From positions 1 through 64,000 of the forward strand of contig CAVSUR010000017.1 in NCBI GenBank assembly GCA_963731285.1: DNA of 64,000 bases. Direction: 5' to 3'. This document shows positions 18,382 to 27,569 of the stretch, in pieces. A program made the position numbers and the translations under genes. Below the pieces are notes generated by a model. That model did not search any database, was not told where the DNA came from, and worked only from the letters and a program-made list of their open reading frames with translations. The DNA comes from CAVSUR01 sp963731285. GTDB taxonomy: Bacteria > Actinomycetota > Actinomycetes > Streptosporangiales > Streptosporangiaceae. Numbering within the stretch: the first letter of the stretch is position 1; each line of letters begins with the position of its first letter.

Positions 18382-18858
18382 CCGCCCCTTCGCCCAGCCT
18401 GAGCCCCCCGGTTCGTGATTCCGGATCGCTGAATGCGATTCCCGGCGGCAAGGTTTCCGCGCTACGAAGAACGGCCGCGCTGGGCGGGCGGCGCGAAGCC
18501 GCCGGTGAACGGGTCCCGGGCCCAGTCCGGCCCGCCCTGGCCAGGATGCTGGCTGGCTGGCCGGCATCCGACTGGCCCGGCCCGCCAGAGGACGTGCTGT
18601 CGGTCATTGCTGTGTCACCTCGGCCGCTCGCGCCGCGTCCTCCCGGCTGCCCGCGGCGGCGGGTGCTCCGGTCCGGCGCCTCTTGCGGCGCGCCCCCGAC
18701 CGGTCGGCCAATACTCGCACGACCGGGCGGCGAATGAGAGACGCGCCTAGCCACGAAAATACCTATTCCGCCGGGTGCGCCCGCATATCCTCCGGGCCCT
18801 GACTGCCTCACGGCGCCGTCCGCTGGCCAGGCCGCCCGGCGGGCGCCACACTCGTAAG
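18382..18858. other. Intergenic region upstream of mtnA
   Basis: No supported gene. Open frames on both strands are Pro/Arg/Gly-rich without recognisable domains. A less G+C-rich patch at about 18,750-18,770 (CGAAAATACCTATTCC) is the likeliest promoter site for mtnA and the coupled mtr operon. Confidence 0.45.
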
Positions 18859-19932
18859 GTGAGCGTTCCCGCGCTGCGCTGGCTGGACCCGCCAGACGGT
18901 CCCGCCGTCGTGCTGCTCGACCAGACCCGGCTGCCCGCCGAGGAGACCGTGGTCACCTGCGGTGACGTCCCGGCGCTGATCGACGCGATCCGGCGGCTGG
19001 TGATACGCGGCGCGCCCATGCTCGGCGTGGCCGGCGCCTACGGGGTGGCACTGGCCGCCTTCCGCGGTGATGATGTCGGGCAGGCCGCGGCGGCACTTGC
19101 GGGAGCCCGGCCGACCGCGGTCAACCTGGCCTGGGGCGCGCGGCGCGGCTACCAGGCCTGCCGGCAGGCTAGCGGCGCCCCGGATCAGGCTGCCGCGGCC
19201 CTGCGGGAGGCTCACGCGATCGCCGCCGCTGATGCCCGGGCCAGCGCGGCCATGGCCGCGGCCGGGCTCGCGCTCGTCCCCGAGCGAGCCAGGATCCTGA
19301 CCCACTGCAACACCGGTGCGCTGGTGTCGGCCGGGGAAGGGACCGCGTTCGCGGTGATCCTGGCCGCGCACCGGGCTGGCCGGCTGGCGCAGCTCTGGGT
19401 CGATGAAACCCGGCCGCTGATGCAGGGAGCGCGGCTGACCGCCTGGGAGGCGCGGCGGGCCGGGCTGCCGCATGCGGTGCTGGCCGACAGCGCGGCCGGG
19501 TCGCTGATGGCCGCGGGCCTGGTCGACCTGGTTCTCATCGGCGCGGACCGGATCACCGCCGACGGCAGCGTGGCCAACAAGGTCGGCAGCTACGGCCTCG
19601 CCGTGCTGGCGCGCCACCACGATGTCCCGTTCGTGGTCGTCGCGCCGGCCTCCACCATCGACCTGGCCACGCCGGACGGCACGGCGATCACCGTCGAGCA
19701 GCGGCCGGCCGCCGAGCTCACGAGCCTGTGCGGCCAGCCGATCGCGCCCGCGGGAACGGCGGCGCGCAACCCGGCCTTCGACGTGACGCCGCCGGCGCTG
19801 GTGACCGCGATCGTGACCGAGCATGGCGTGGCACGCCCGGTCACAGCGGGTAGCCTGCGTGTCCTAGCGGGCGGACCTCACCAAGCCGAAGGTCCCCCGG
19901 CCGCCGCACACGTGGAATTATGGGGGTCATGA
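18859..19932 (+). CDS. mtnA: S-methyl-5-thioribose-1-phosphate isomerase
   Basis: Isomerises methylthioribose-1-phosphate to methylthioribulose-1-phosphate in methionine salvage. Family motifs are LLDQTRLPAEE, IRRLVIRGAPMLGVAGAYG, LTHCNTGALVSAGEGTAF (catalytic Cys), VDETRPLMQGARLTAWE and LIGADRITADGSVANKVGSY (catalytic Asp). GTG 18859 (VSVPALRWLDPPD) matches the usual N-terminus; an in-frame ATG at 18775 would add 28 Arg-rich residues. Its TGA overlaps the mtrA ATG, so it is translationally coupled to mtrA. The rest of the salvage pathway is not in the window. Confidence 0.92.
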   Translation: MSVPALRWLDPPDGPAVVLLDQTRLPAEETVVTCGDVPALIDAIRRLVIRGAPMLGVAGAYGVALAAFRGDDVGQAAAALAGARPTAVNLAWGARRGYQACRQASGAPDQAAAALREAHAIAAADARASAAMAAAGLALVPERARILTHCNTGALVSAGEGTAFAVILAAHRAGRLAQLWVDETRPLMQGARLTAWEARRAGLPHAVLADSAAGSLMAAGLVDLVLIGADRITADGSVANKVGSYGLAVLARHHDVPFVVVAPASTIDLATPDGTAITVEQRPAAELTSLCGQPIAPAGTAARNPAFDVTPPALVTAIVTEHGVARPVTAGSLRVLAGGPHQAEGPPAAAHVELWGS

Positions 19933-20606
19933 AAGGTCGCGTACTAGTCGTGGATGATGACGCCGCGCTGGCGGAGATGCTCGGCATCGTGCTGCGCGGT
20001 GAGGGATTCGAGCCGACGTTCGTGTACGACGGGGAGAAGGCCCTGGACGTCTTCCATGACACCAGGCCCGACCTGGTGCTGCTGGATCTGATGCTGCCCG
20101 GCATGGACGGCATCGACGTCTGCCGCCAGATCCGGGCCGAGTCCGGTGTCCCCATCGTCATGCTCACCGCCAAGAGCGACACTGTCGACGTGGTGCTCGG
20201 GCTCGAATCAGGTGCCGATGACTACATCGTCAAGCCGTTCCAGTCGAAGGTGCTGATCGCCCGGGTCCGGGCCCGGCTGCGGCGGACCGACGAGCCGGCC
20301 CCGGAGATGCTGTCGATCGGTGAGGTCAGCATCGACGTGGCGGGCCACTCGGTCAAGCGGGGCAGCGAGCCGCTGAACCTGACCCCGCTCGAGTTCGACC
20401 TGCTGGTGGCCCTGGCCCGGAAGCCGCGCCAGGTCTTCACCAGGGAACTGCTGCTCGAGCAGGTCTGGGGCTACCGGCACGCGGCCGACACCAGGCTGGT
20501 GAACGTGCACGTGCAGCGGCTGCGCGCCAAGATCGAGAAGGACCCGGAGCGGCCGGAGATCGTCGTCACCGTGCGCGGCGTGGGCTACAAGGCGGGCCCG
20601 GGATGA
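19929..20606 (+). CDS. mtrA: Two-component response regulator MtrA
   Basis: An OmpR-family essential regulator of actinobacterial cell cycle and envelope genes. The receiver reads MKGRVLVVDDDAALAEMLGI, VLLDLMLPGMDGIDV (phospho-acceptor Asp), VMLTAKSDTVDVVLGL and DDYIVKPFQSKVL. The winged helix reads LNLTPLEFDLLVALARKPRQ, LLEQVWGYRHAADTRLVNVH and VRGVGYKAG. The ATGA overlap with mtnA and a GGGGG stretch just upstream favour ATG 19929 over 19920. The gene order mtrA-mtrB-lpqB confirms the assignment. Confidence 0.95.
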   Translation: MKGRVLVVDDDAALAEMLGIVLRGEGFEPTFVYDGEKALDVFHDTRPDLVLLDLMLPGMDGIDVCRQIRAESGVPIVMLTAKSDTVDVVLGLESGADDYIVKPFQSKVLIARVRARLRRTDEPAPEMLSIGEVSIDVAGHSVKRGSEPLNLTPLEFDLLVALARKPRQVFTRELLLEQVWGYRHAADTRLVNVHVQRLRAKIEKDPERPEIVVTVRGVGYKAGPG

Positions 20607-20663
20607 GCCAGGCGGGTCAGGCGGCCCGGCCGCGGTAATGAGCAGCTTGTCCTGCGGAGGACC

Positions 20664-22454
20664 ATGAAGGAGGCAGCCGCCAGCGCCAGCCGGCTGGACT
20701 GGCAGGTCATGCCGGGCCGGCTGCTGCGCCAGTGGCGCGCCGCCGCCAGCATCCTGCGCCGCCGGGTGCGGATTCGCTGGCGGCGGTCGCTGCAACTGCG
20801 GGTGGTCACGACCACGCTGGTGACCTCGGCCATCGTGGTGGCCGTGCTGGGCTTTTTCCTCATGCAGCAGATGGCTGCGTCCTTGCTGGCCGGCAAGATC
20901 CGGGTGGCGGACAACCAGGTGAGCGAGGGCCTGGGGATCGTACAGCACACTCCGGGCATCTACGCGCCGCTGACCGCGAACACCCAGAGCTTCATGCTGG
21001 GCATCGTCACGCAGTTGCAGGCCACCGGCAGTTCGGGCAGCGGATACGGGGTTGCGGTACTACTGGCCGGCAAGCAGGGGCCGCCGGTGTTCAGCCGGGG
21101 CGCGGTGGTCAACATCGGACTGACGAGCCTGCCCGGCAACCTGGTCAGCCGGGTCAGCGCGGCCAGGAAGAGCAGCAGCCCGGCGCTGCGGTATGTGTAT
21201 GCGGAGCTGAACTACGGCGCCGGCCGGGGGAAGCCCACGCCCGGACTGGTGTTCGGGGTGCCGTTTGGGAACTACTACCAGCTTTACTATTTCTTCCCGC
21301 TCACCCAGGAGCAGCGAGAGCTGGCCTCCAATCAGCACACGCTGCTGCTGGTCGGGTTCGCGCTGGTGTTCCTGCTGGCCGGGATCGCCTCGCTGGTAAC
21401 CCGATGGGTGGTCGTCCCGGTGCGCCAGGCCGCGGTGGCCACGAAGCGGCTGGCCGCCGGGCACCTTGGCGACCGGATGCCGGTGCGCGGAACTGATGAG
21501 CTGGCCGCGCTGGCCAGTTCCTTCAACGGAATGGCGGCCAGCCTGCAGGACAAGATGACCGAGCTGGAGGGATTGTCGCAGGTGCAGCGGCAGTTCGTGT
21601 CGGACGTCTCGCATGAGCTGCGCACCCCGATGACGACGATCCGGATGGCCGCGGAGGTCCTCTCCGGGGCCCGGAGCCAGCTCGACCCGGAGGCCGCCCG
21701 GTCGGTCGAGCTGCTGCAGAGCCAGCTGGAGCGATTCGAGTCGCTGCTCATCGACCTGCTGGAGATCAGCAGGTATGACGCCCATGCCGCCACGCTCGAC
21801 GCCGAGCCGGTAGATCTGTGCGATGCGGTCCGCAACTGCGCTGACGTGGCCCAGCAGCTGGCCGAGCGGCGCGGCACCAAAATCGGGTTCCGCCTTCCCG
21901 CCGAGCCGGTGGTGGCCGAGGTCGACCGCAGGCGGGTGGCCCGCATCCTGCAGAATTTGCTGGTCAATGCGGTGGAACACGGAGAGGACAAGGACACGGT
22001 GGTGACCGTCGCCGGCGACTCGGCGGCCGTAGCCATAGCCGTCCGTGACTTCGGCATCGGCCTGGCGCCCGGCGAGGAGCGCCTGGTATTCGACAGGTTC
22101 TGGCGGGCCGACCCGGCCCGGGCCCGGACTACGGGCGGCACCGGCCTTGGCTTGTCGATCGCGCTGGCCGACGCCCGGCTGCACGGCGGCTGGCTCGAGG
22201 CATGGGGTGAGCCGGGCCGCGGGTCGGTGTTCCGCCTTACCCTCCCCAGGATGGCAGGCCAGCCGCTGGCCGGCTCGCCGCTGCCGCTGCGCCCGGACGA
22301 CACCGACCTGGGCACGGTCACGGCGGCGCTGGCCGTGATAACAGGCTCTCCCGCTGCGGCCGATCCGCCGGGTGAAACCCGGCCGGAGGACGGCCCGCCC
22401 GGGCCGCCCCGGGCCGCTGCCGAGCAGGAGCAGGAGGTCCGCGCTCATGGCTAG
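20664..22454 (+). CDS. mtrB: Sensor histidine kinase MtrB
   Basis: The membrane kinase for MtrA. An Arg-rich N-terminus leads to TM1 (VVTTTLVTSAIVVAVLGFFL), an extracytoplasmic domain of about 180 residues, TM2 (TLLLVGFALVFLLAGIASLV), HAMP (VVPVRQAAVATKRLAAGHLG), the DHp phospho-histidine (FVSDVSHELRTPMTTIRMAA) and the ATPase with N box (LQNLLVNAVEHGED), DFGIGLAPGEE and TTGGTGLGLSIALADA. The C-terminal tail of ~60 residues is Pro/Glu-rich. ATG 20664 is preceded by GGAGG. The stop lies 8 bases inside lpqB. Confidence 0.95.
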   Translation: MKEAAASASRLDWQVMPGRLLRQWRAAASILRRRVRIRWRRSLQLRVVTTTLVTSAIVVAVLGFFLMQQMAASLLAGKIRVADNQVSEGLGIVQHTPGIYAPLTANTQSFMLGIVTQLQATGSSGSGYGVAVLLAGKQGPPVFSRGAVVNIGLTSLPGNLVSRVSAARKSSSPALRYVYAELNYGAGRGKPTPGLVFGVPFGNYYQLYYFFPLTQEQRELASNQHTLLLVGFALVFLLAGIASLVTRWVVVPVRQAAVATKRLAAGHLGDRMPVRGTDELAALASSFNGMAASLQDKMTELEGLSQVQRQFVSDVSHELRTPMTTIRMAAEVLSGARSQLDPEAARSVELLQSQLERFESLLIDLLEISRYDAHAATLDAEPVDLCDAVRNCADVAQQLAERRGTKIGFRLPAEPVVAEVDRRRVARILQNLLVNAVEHGEDKDTVVTVAGDSAAVAIAVRDFGIGLAPGEERLVFDRFWRADPARARTTGGTGLGLSIALADARLHGGWLEAWGEPGRGSVFRLTLPRMAGQPLAGSPLPLRPDDTDLGTVTAALAVITGSPAAADPPGETRPEDGPPGPPRAAAEQEQEVRAHG

Positions 22455-24249
22455 CAGGCCGGCCCCGCCAGCGGCCGGCCGCCGGCGCCAGGCTGGCCTG
22501 CTGGCCGGTACCTGCCTCGCGGCGCTCACCGCGGCGGCGGCGTGCGCGACCGTGCCGACCAGCGGCAAGGTGCAGCAGGCGCAGAACAACGCCGGGCAGG
22601 CCGTGAGCTATCCCCAGGCCATCCCCATCGCGCCGCATCGAGGGTGGAAACCGACCGATGTGGTGGAGGGGTTCCTGCAGGCCAGCGCGAGCGGCTTCGA
22701 CAACGAGCAGGCGGTCGCCCGCCAGTACCTCACCTCGTCGCTGGCGGCCAGATGGCACCCCAGCTGGGCCGTGACGGTGGTGTCCAGCCAGCTCAATCTC
22801 AGCTTGACCAAGCTGCCGCCGCGCATCGTGGGCGGCGCGCCGCTCGCGCAAGTCAGCTTCACCGACCAGCGGCTGGCAGCGCTCACCGCGCACGGCCAGT
22901 ACCAGGCCTCATCCGGTTCGCACGGCTACCAGTTCCAGCTGAGGTTCGACAGCAAGAGCGGCATGTGGCAGATATCCGGCCTGCCGTCGGACAGCCAGCT
23001 GCTGCTCACCAAGCCCGATTTCCTCGACGTCTACCGGCCGCACGACCTGTACTTCGCCAGCCCGTCGGGACCGGTACTGGTACCCGATCCGGTTTTCCTC
23101 CCGCAGACCGCACCCCAGCAACAGCTGGCTGACGCCCTGGTTGCCGGGCTGCGCCAGCCGCCAAGCTGGCTGACCGGCGGGGCCGTCACCCGGTTTCCCG
23201 GGCACGCCACGGTCAGGGTCTCGATCAGCGATTCGGTGGCGACCGTGAACGTCCGGGGCGCGGCGGCGGCCAGAACCAGTCGCGCGACGCGAGCGGCGAT
23301 GGCGGCCCAGCTGGCCTACACGCTCGCGGTGCCGTCTTACTCGCCCCGGCCTATCGCGCAGTCGGTCAACCTGGAGATCAACGGGGTGCCTCAGCATTTG
23401 TATAACCAGCCCTACCAGTCGGCAGCGGCTCACAAGACCCGGCTGCGCAGATGGCTGCCCGCCCTCCCGTCCCGCCAGCTCTACTTCCTGCACAACGGCG
23501 CGGTCTACGTATGGACCGGCGGCAAGGGGCGACCGGTGCCCGGCCCGGCCGGCCGGGGACGATACTCCCTCAGCGGGCTCGCCGCGGCACCGCGCGGCGG
23601 CACCCTGGCCGGGTTCGGCACCGCCGGGACGTCCCGCGGCCGGGCGGGCTGCATGATCTACTCGGGCCTGGCTGGCCGCCGGGCCCGGGTCGTGGCGCAC
23701 CGCCTGCCCGGGCCCTGCATGTCGCTGAGCTATGACGCCGGCGGCGAGCTGTGGGCGGTTGCCGGCGGCGAGCTGTGGCTGCTGCCGCCGGGGGCTTCCC
23801 CGGTGCAGGTTCCCATCTTCGGGCTGACGGCCGCGGAGACGATCACGGACCTGCGGGTGGCCCCGGACGGCGTGCGGGCGGCCATGATCGTGCGGGATCA
23901 GCGCGGCACGCCCCAGGTGGAGATCGGCGCGATCCTCCGCGGTGCGGGCGGTCCGTCGATCGGCCAGACCGAGACCGTGGCCGACAACGTCAGTGATCCG
24001 TGGCAGCTGGTCTGGTACGGCAGCGACGACGTCCTGGTCCTGTCCCATGCCGGCTCCGCGCTTTACGAGGCCCCGGTGGACGGCGGCGAGGCCAGCCGGA
24101 TCAGCTCCGAGCCGGGCACCACCTCGATAACCAGCAACGGGACCGCCATGGCCGTGGCCGCCGACCGCAGTGTCCAGGCCTCTAGCGGTCCCAACGGCTC
24201 GTGGAACCTGGTCGGCCCCGGCACCCAGCCCGCCCTCCCCGGCGGCTAG
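22447..24249 (+). CDS. lpqB: Lipoprotein LpqB
   Basis: A cell-surface lipoprotein that interacts with MtrB and tunes MtrAB signalling. The signal peptide ends in a lipobox (LTAAAAC at about residues 31-37), followed by the family stretch ATVPTSGKVQQ. A GerMN domain lies around residues 200-330 (LADALVAGLRQPPSWLTGGA), and the C-terminal half is an LpqB beta-propeller (GELWAVAGGELWLLPPGA, ITDLRVAPDGVRAAMI). ATG 22447 overlaps the mtrB stop by 8 bases. Length (600 residues) is typical. Confidence 0.93.
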   Translation: MASRPAPPAAGRRRQAGLLAGTCLAALTAAAACATVPTSGKVQQAQNNAGQAVSYPQAIPIAPHRGWKPTDVVEGFLQASASGFDNEQAVARQYLTSSLAARWHPSWAVTVVSSQLNLSLTKLPPRIVGGAPLAQVSFTDQRLAALTAHGQYQASSGSHGYQFQLRFDSKSGMWQISGLPSDSQLLLTKPDFLDVYRPHDLYFASPSGPVLVPDPVFLPQTAPQQQLADALVAGLRQPPSWLTGGAVTRFPGHATVRVSISDSVATVNVRGAAAARTSRATRAAMAAQLAYTLAVPSYSPRPIAQSVNLEINGVPQHLYNQPYQSAAAHKTRLRRWLPALPSRQLYFLHNGAVYVWTGGKGRPVPGPAGRGRYSLSGLAAAPRGGTLAGFGTAGTSRGRAGCMIYSGLAGRRARVVAHRLPGPCMSLSYDAGGELWAVAGGELWLLPPGASPVQVPIFGLTAAETITDLRVAPDGVRAAMIVRDQRGTPQVEIGAILRGAGGPSIGQTETVADNVSDPWQLVWYGSDDVLVLSHAGSALYEAPVDGGEASRISSEPGTTSITSNGTAMAVAADRSVQASSGPNGSWNLVGPGTQPALPGG

Positions 24250-24638
24250 CGGGCGCCCCGCGGTCTCGCGGCTGGCTTAATAGCGGCGGCACCGTGCCTG
24301 ACATGCGGGGGCCATAGGACTAGCGTCAGGAGGTATGGCACCCGTCCGGGTCCGTGGTTGCGCCGGCCAGGCTGCCCCGTCCGCGGGGCGCCGGCTCCGG
24401 CAAGCCGATGCCAGCCGCAGGCGAAACGGCCCACGTAAGGCGACGTCATGTCGACTGATCACGGTGCGGCTTAGAAGTAAGACCTGCCTCGCCGGGGGAT
24501 CTGGTGTCCCCCTGGGTAGAGAGAAGGGCAGTAGTGGCACAACCAGAGCCGCGAACCTCTCAGCAGGCGGATGTGGGGACGAAGACCAGGTCGGCCGGAC
24601 GGGTGCCGCCTCGAGACCGGAGCGAAGGGGGTTCCGCA
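24250..24638. other. Intergenic leader before hpf with a hairpin
   Basis: This is the place where many actinobacteria have a ComF-like phosphoribosyltransferase gene; none is visible. An ATG at 24335 sits one base after AGGAGGT, but the frame it opens has no domain and overlaps hpf out of frame, so it is not called. A hairpin with arms GGGGGA (24494-24499) and TCCCCC (24507-24512) and a 7-base loop lies about 125 bases before hpf and could be a leader structure. Confidence 0.5.
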
Positions 24639-25400
24639 GTGGACATCATCTTCAAAGGCCGGCGCACGGACGTGCAGGAGCGGTTCCGCCAGCACGCCAT
24701 CGGGAAGCTCGCGAAGATCGGGAAACTCGACCAGAAAGCCATCAGGATCGACGTCGAGATCTGCGCTGAGCGCAACCCGCGCCAGTCCGGGCGCAAGGAG
24801 CGGGTGGAGCTGACCATTACCTCCCGGGGCCCGGCCATCCGGGCCGAAGCCGCGGCCGAGGACCGGTACGCGGCGCTTGACCTGGCCTTCGCCAAGCTGG
24901 AGGGGCGGCTGCGGCGCGCCAGCGACCGCCGCAAGGCGCGGCACGGCGGACACGGGCCGGTGCGGCTCACCAGCCTGGCGGGTGACGTCGGCGGCGAGCC
25001 GGGCGGCACCGCGCCGGCCCGCCTCGCACCGGACCCTGGCCTGGTGAACGGCCAGGCGCCGTCCCCGGCCGCCGATGACCAGACAGCCGCGGCCGAGCCG
25101 GACTACGAGGTCCCGGTCCAGATGCAGGGCGAGGGCCCGCTGGTGGTGCGGGAGAAGTTCCACGCGGCCCGGCCGATGTCGATCGACGAGGCGCTGCTGG
25201 AGATGGAGCTGGTCGGGCACGACTTCTTCCTGTTCCGCGACGCGGCCAGCGGCCTGCCGAGCGTGGTATACCAGCGCCGGGGCTATCAGTACGGGGTCAT
25301 CCGCCTGGTCGAGGAGGCGGCCGGCGCCGGATCCGGCCCCGCGGACGACCTGGGCACGGCCGGCCTGCTGCCGGACGCCATGCGGGTGCCCGGCGGCTGA
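24639..25400 (+). CDS. hpf: Long-form ribosome hibernation promoting factor
   Basis: Binds the decoding region of the 30S subunit and pairs ribosomes into inactive 100S dimers in slow growth. The N-terminal YfiA-like domain reads VDIIFKGRRTDVQERFRQHA, GKLAKIGKLDQKAIRIDVEI and RAEAAAEDRYAALDLAFAKL. The C-terminal dimerisation domain reads RPMSIDEALLEMELVGHDFF and VVYQRRGYQYGVIRLV, joined by a ~70-residue linker. GTG 24639 with AAGGGGG upstream matches the conserved N-terminus; an in-frame upstream extension to 24504 is unconserved. It lies between lpqB and secA, as in mycobacteria. Confidence 0.92.
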   Translation: MDIIFKGRRTDVQERFRQHAIGKLAKIGKLDQKAIRIDVEICAERNPRQSGRKERVELTITSRGPAIRAEAAAEDRYAALDLAFAKLEGRLRRASDRRKARHGGHGPVRLTSLAGDVGGEPGGTAPARLAPDPGLVNGQAPSPAADDQTAAAEPDYEVPVQMQGEGPLVVREKFHAARPMSIDEALLEMELVGHDFFLFRDAASGLPSVVYQRRGYQYGVIRLVEEAAGAGSGPADDLGTAGLLPDAMRVPGG

Positions 25401-25488
25401 CCCGGGCGCCTGTCCGGGAGCACAGCCAGGGAGCAATTGCGGGCCTGGGCGGCCTGGCAAGCCGAGACAGATGATCAGAGGAGGTGCG

Positions 25489-26214
25489 GTGAAGGCTGGC
25501 AGTGCCGGGACCGGTGCGGACGGCACGGACGCACCGGAGCGGCCAGAGCCCATCCGGACGCTGATCGTCGACGACCACGCCCTGTTCCGCCGCGGGCTGG
25601 AGATGGTGCTCGCGGCCGAGCCGGACATCGAGCTGGTTGGCGAGGCAAGCGACGGCGCCGAGGCGGTGGAGAAAGCCGGCGAGTTCCTGCCCGACGTGGT
25701 GCTGATGGACATCCGCATGCCGCGCAGCACCGGCATCGAGGCCTGCCGGGCGATGAAGGACGTGGCTCCCAGCGCCAAGATCGTCATACTGACGAACAGC
25801 GACGAGGAAGAGGACCTGTTCGAGGCGATCCGGGCGGGCGCCAGCGGCTACCTGCTCAAGGACATTCCGCTGGACGAGGTAGCGGGCACCGTCCGCGCCG
25901 TGTACGGCGGCCAGTCGCTCATCAACCCGTCGATGGCGGGCAAGCTGCTGACTGAGTTCGCCAGCCTGGTCCGCCACGACACCGGAGACCGGGCCGCCGA
26001 CCAGGTCCCGGCGCCCAAGCTGACCGAGCGCGAGATGCAGGTGCTCAAGCTCATCGCCCGCGGCATGAATAACCGCGACATCGCCAAGGAGCTGTTCATC
26101 TCCGAGAACACGGTCAAGAACCACGTGCGCAACATCCTGGAGAAGCTGCAGATCCACTCCCGGATGGAAGCCGTCATGGTCGCGGTCCGGGAGAAGCTGA
26201 TCGAGCTGGGCTGA
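25489..26214 (+). CDS. NarL/FixJ-family response regulator without adjacent kinase
   Basis: The receiver reads RTLIVDDHALFRRGLEMVLA, VVLMDIRMPRSTGIEACRAM (phospho-acceptor Asp), VILTNSDEEEDLFEAIRAGA and GYLLKDIPLDEVA. The LuxR-type helix-turn-helix reads LTEREMQVLKLIARGMNNRD and LFISENTVKNHVRNILEKLQ. GTG 25489 follows AGAGGAGG; an ATG at 25471 is also in frame. It is 88 bases downstream of hpf on the same strand, a neighbourhood conserved in streptomycetes. The cognate kinase must be elsewhere. Confidence 0.9.
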   Translation: MKAGSAGTGADGTDAPERPEPIRTLIVDDHALFRRGLEMVLAAEPDIELVGEASDGAEAVEKAGEFLPDVVLMDIRMPRSTGIEACRAMKDVAPSAKIVILTNSDEEEDLFEAIRAGASGYLLKDIPLDEVAGTVRAVYGGQSLINPSMAGKLLTEFASLVRHDTGDRAADQVPAPKLTEREMQVLKLIARGMNNRDIAKELFISENTVKNHVRNILEKLQIHSRMEAVMVAVREKLIELG

Positions 26215-26230
26215 CCCGCTGCGGGCACGG

Positions 26231-27454
26231 TCAGGCCACCCCGGCCGCGGTGAGCGCGGACCGCAACCGGGGCTCCAGCCCGGCCGGGGTGACCCGGCCG
26301 AGCTGAACGCTGTCGCAGCCGACCCACCCCGCGGCCTCGGCCAGGGCCCGGGCCATCGGCTCGGCCGCCCAGGCCGCGTCGACCGACAGCTGGCGCGCGA
26401 CCAGCGTGCGCCCGGACCGTGCCGGGTCGACCCGGCCGGCCAGCCGGCCCGGGCGAGCAGCGGCATCGTGAAATACCCGTGCACGCGCCTGGCCGCCGGC
26501 ACGTAGGCCTCCAGCGTGTGCTCGAAGCCGAATATCCGCCGGGTGCGCTTGCGGTCCCAGACCAGCGAGTCAAAGGGCGATAGCAGCGTCACCCGGTGCC
26601 GTCCCGGCGCGGTGCCGCCGGCCAGGGCCGACGGGTCGGCCCAGCCCGTTACGCCGGTTCCCGGCCCGGTGATCGTGACCGGGACCAGTCCGGCCGCGAG
26701 CGGCGGCGTCGTCGGCGGACACCGCGCCTGCGGCCTGGCGGCTGCCGAACCGCACGCGCTGATAGTCGGCCAGGTCAGACCGGGTAACCACGCCAAGCGC
26801 GTGGCCTGCCGTCGCGGCCAGCCGGGCCAGGCAGTCCGCATCCGAGGGCCGCGCGGCCAGCAATTGCTCCGTCAGCACCCGCTCGGGCAGGTCGTACACC
26901 CGCCGCCAGCCCGCCCGGCGCGAGCAGACCACCTCGCCGGTGTCCAGCAGCCGCTCGGCAGCGATCTTGGTTTCCGACCAGTCCCACCAGGTGCCCCCGT
27001 TCTTGGCCCCGCCGAGCTCGGTCGCGGTCAGCGGGCCTTCGGCCCGGATCCTGGCCAGCACCAGATCGCAGGCGCCGGCGTTGACCTCGTGCCACCGCTT
27101 CTCCCTGGCCCGCAGGCAGCGCCGCCGGAACTCGTAGTAAGGCCACTCCTCGATCGGCAGCACGCAGGCGGCGTGCGACCAGTACTCAAACGCGGTGGCC
27201 TGCCGCGGATTCCAGTAGGCGTGCTCGATCCGCTGCCGCGGCACGGCGCCGAGCCGGGCGTAGGCGACGAGCTCGTGTGAGCGCGCCAGCACGCTTATCG
27301 TGTCGAGCTGGACCGCGCCGAGCCGGCGGAGCATGCCAGCGACGCCGCCGCGCCGGGCCTGCGCGCCGATGAAGCCCTGCGCCCGCAGGGTGAGCAGCCG
27401 GACCTCATCGGGGGTCAGGCTGAGCTGCGGTGCCGGGCCGCTCGTGATCGCCAC
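26231..27454 (-). pseudogene. YcaQ-family DNA glycosylase (winged-helix DUF), two frameshifts
   Basis: Reads from MAITSGPAPQLSLTPDEVRL through RGGVAGMLRRLGAVQLDTIS. The Q-x-D triplet (QLD) is the catalytic motif of the YcaQ branch of AlkZ-like crosslink glycosylases. Then come AYWNPRQATAFEYWSHAACV and GEVVCSRRAGWRRVYDLPER. Near 26,695 the frame changes to AAGLVPVTITGPG and FDSLVWDRKRTRRIFGFEHT, then near 26,455 to VARQLSVDAAWAAEPMARAL and RSALTAAGVA, with the stop at 26231-26233. All family blocks are kept across three frames, so base-calling indels are as likely as true loss. It is convergent with the NarL-type regulator. Confidence 0.75.
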
Positions 27455-27569
27455 GAGCGACAGCGTAGCCAGCGGCTAAGACAGTCCGGGCCCGCCGGTC
27501 ACAGCCAGTCCGGCTGGGCCGGAACGTGCTGGCCTGCGACCGGAGCTGACCGGGCGGAAGTGGTCCGGC

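Noticed and set aside
24335..24769. Open frame starting at ATG 24335 right after AGGAGGT
   Set aside because: The ribosome-binding site is too close to the start, the product is Arg-rich without a domain, and it overlaps hpf out of frame.
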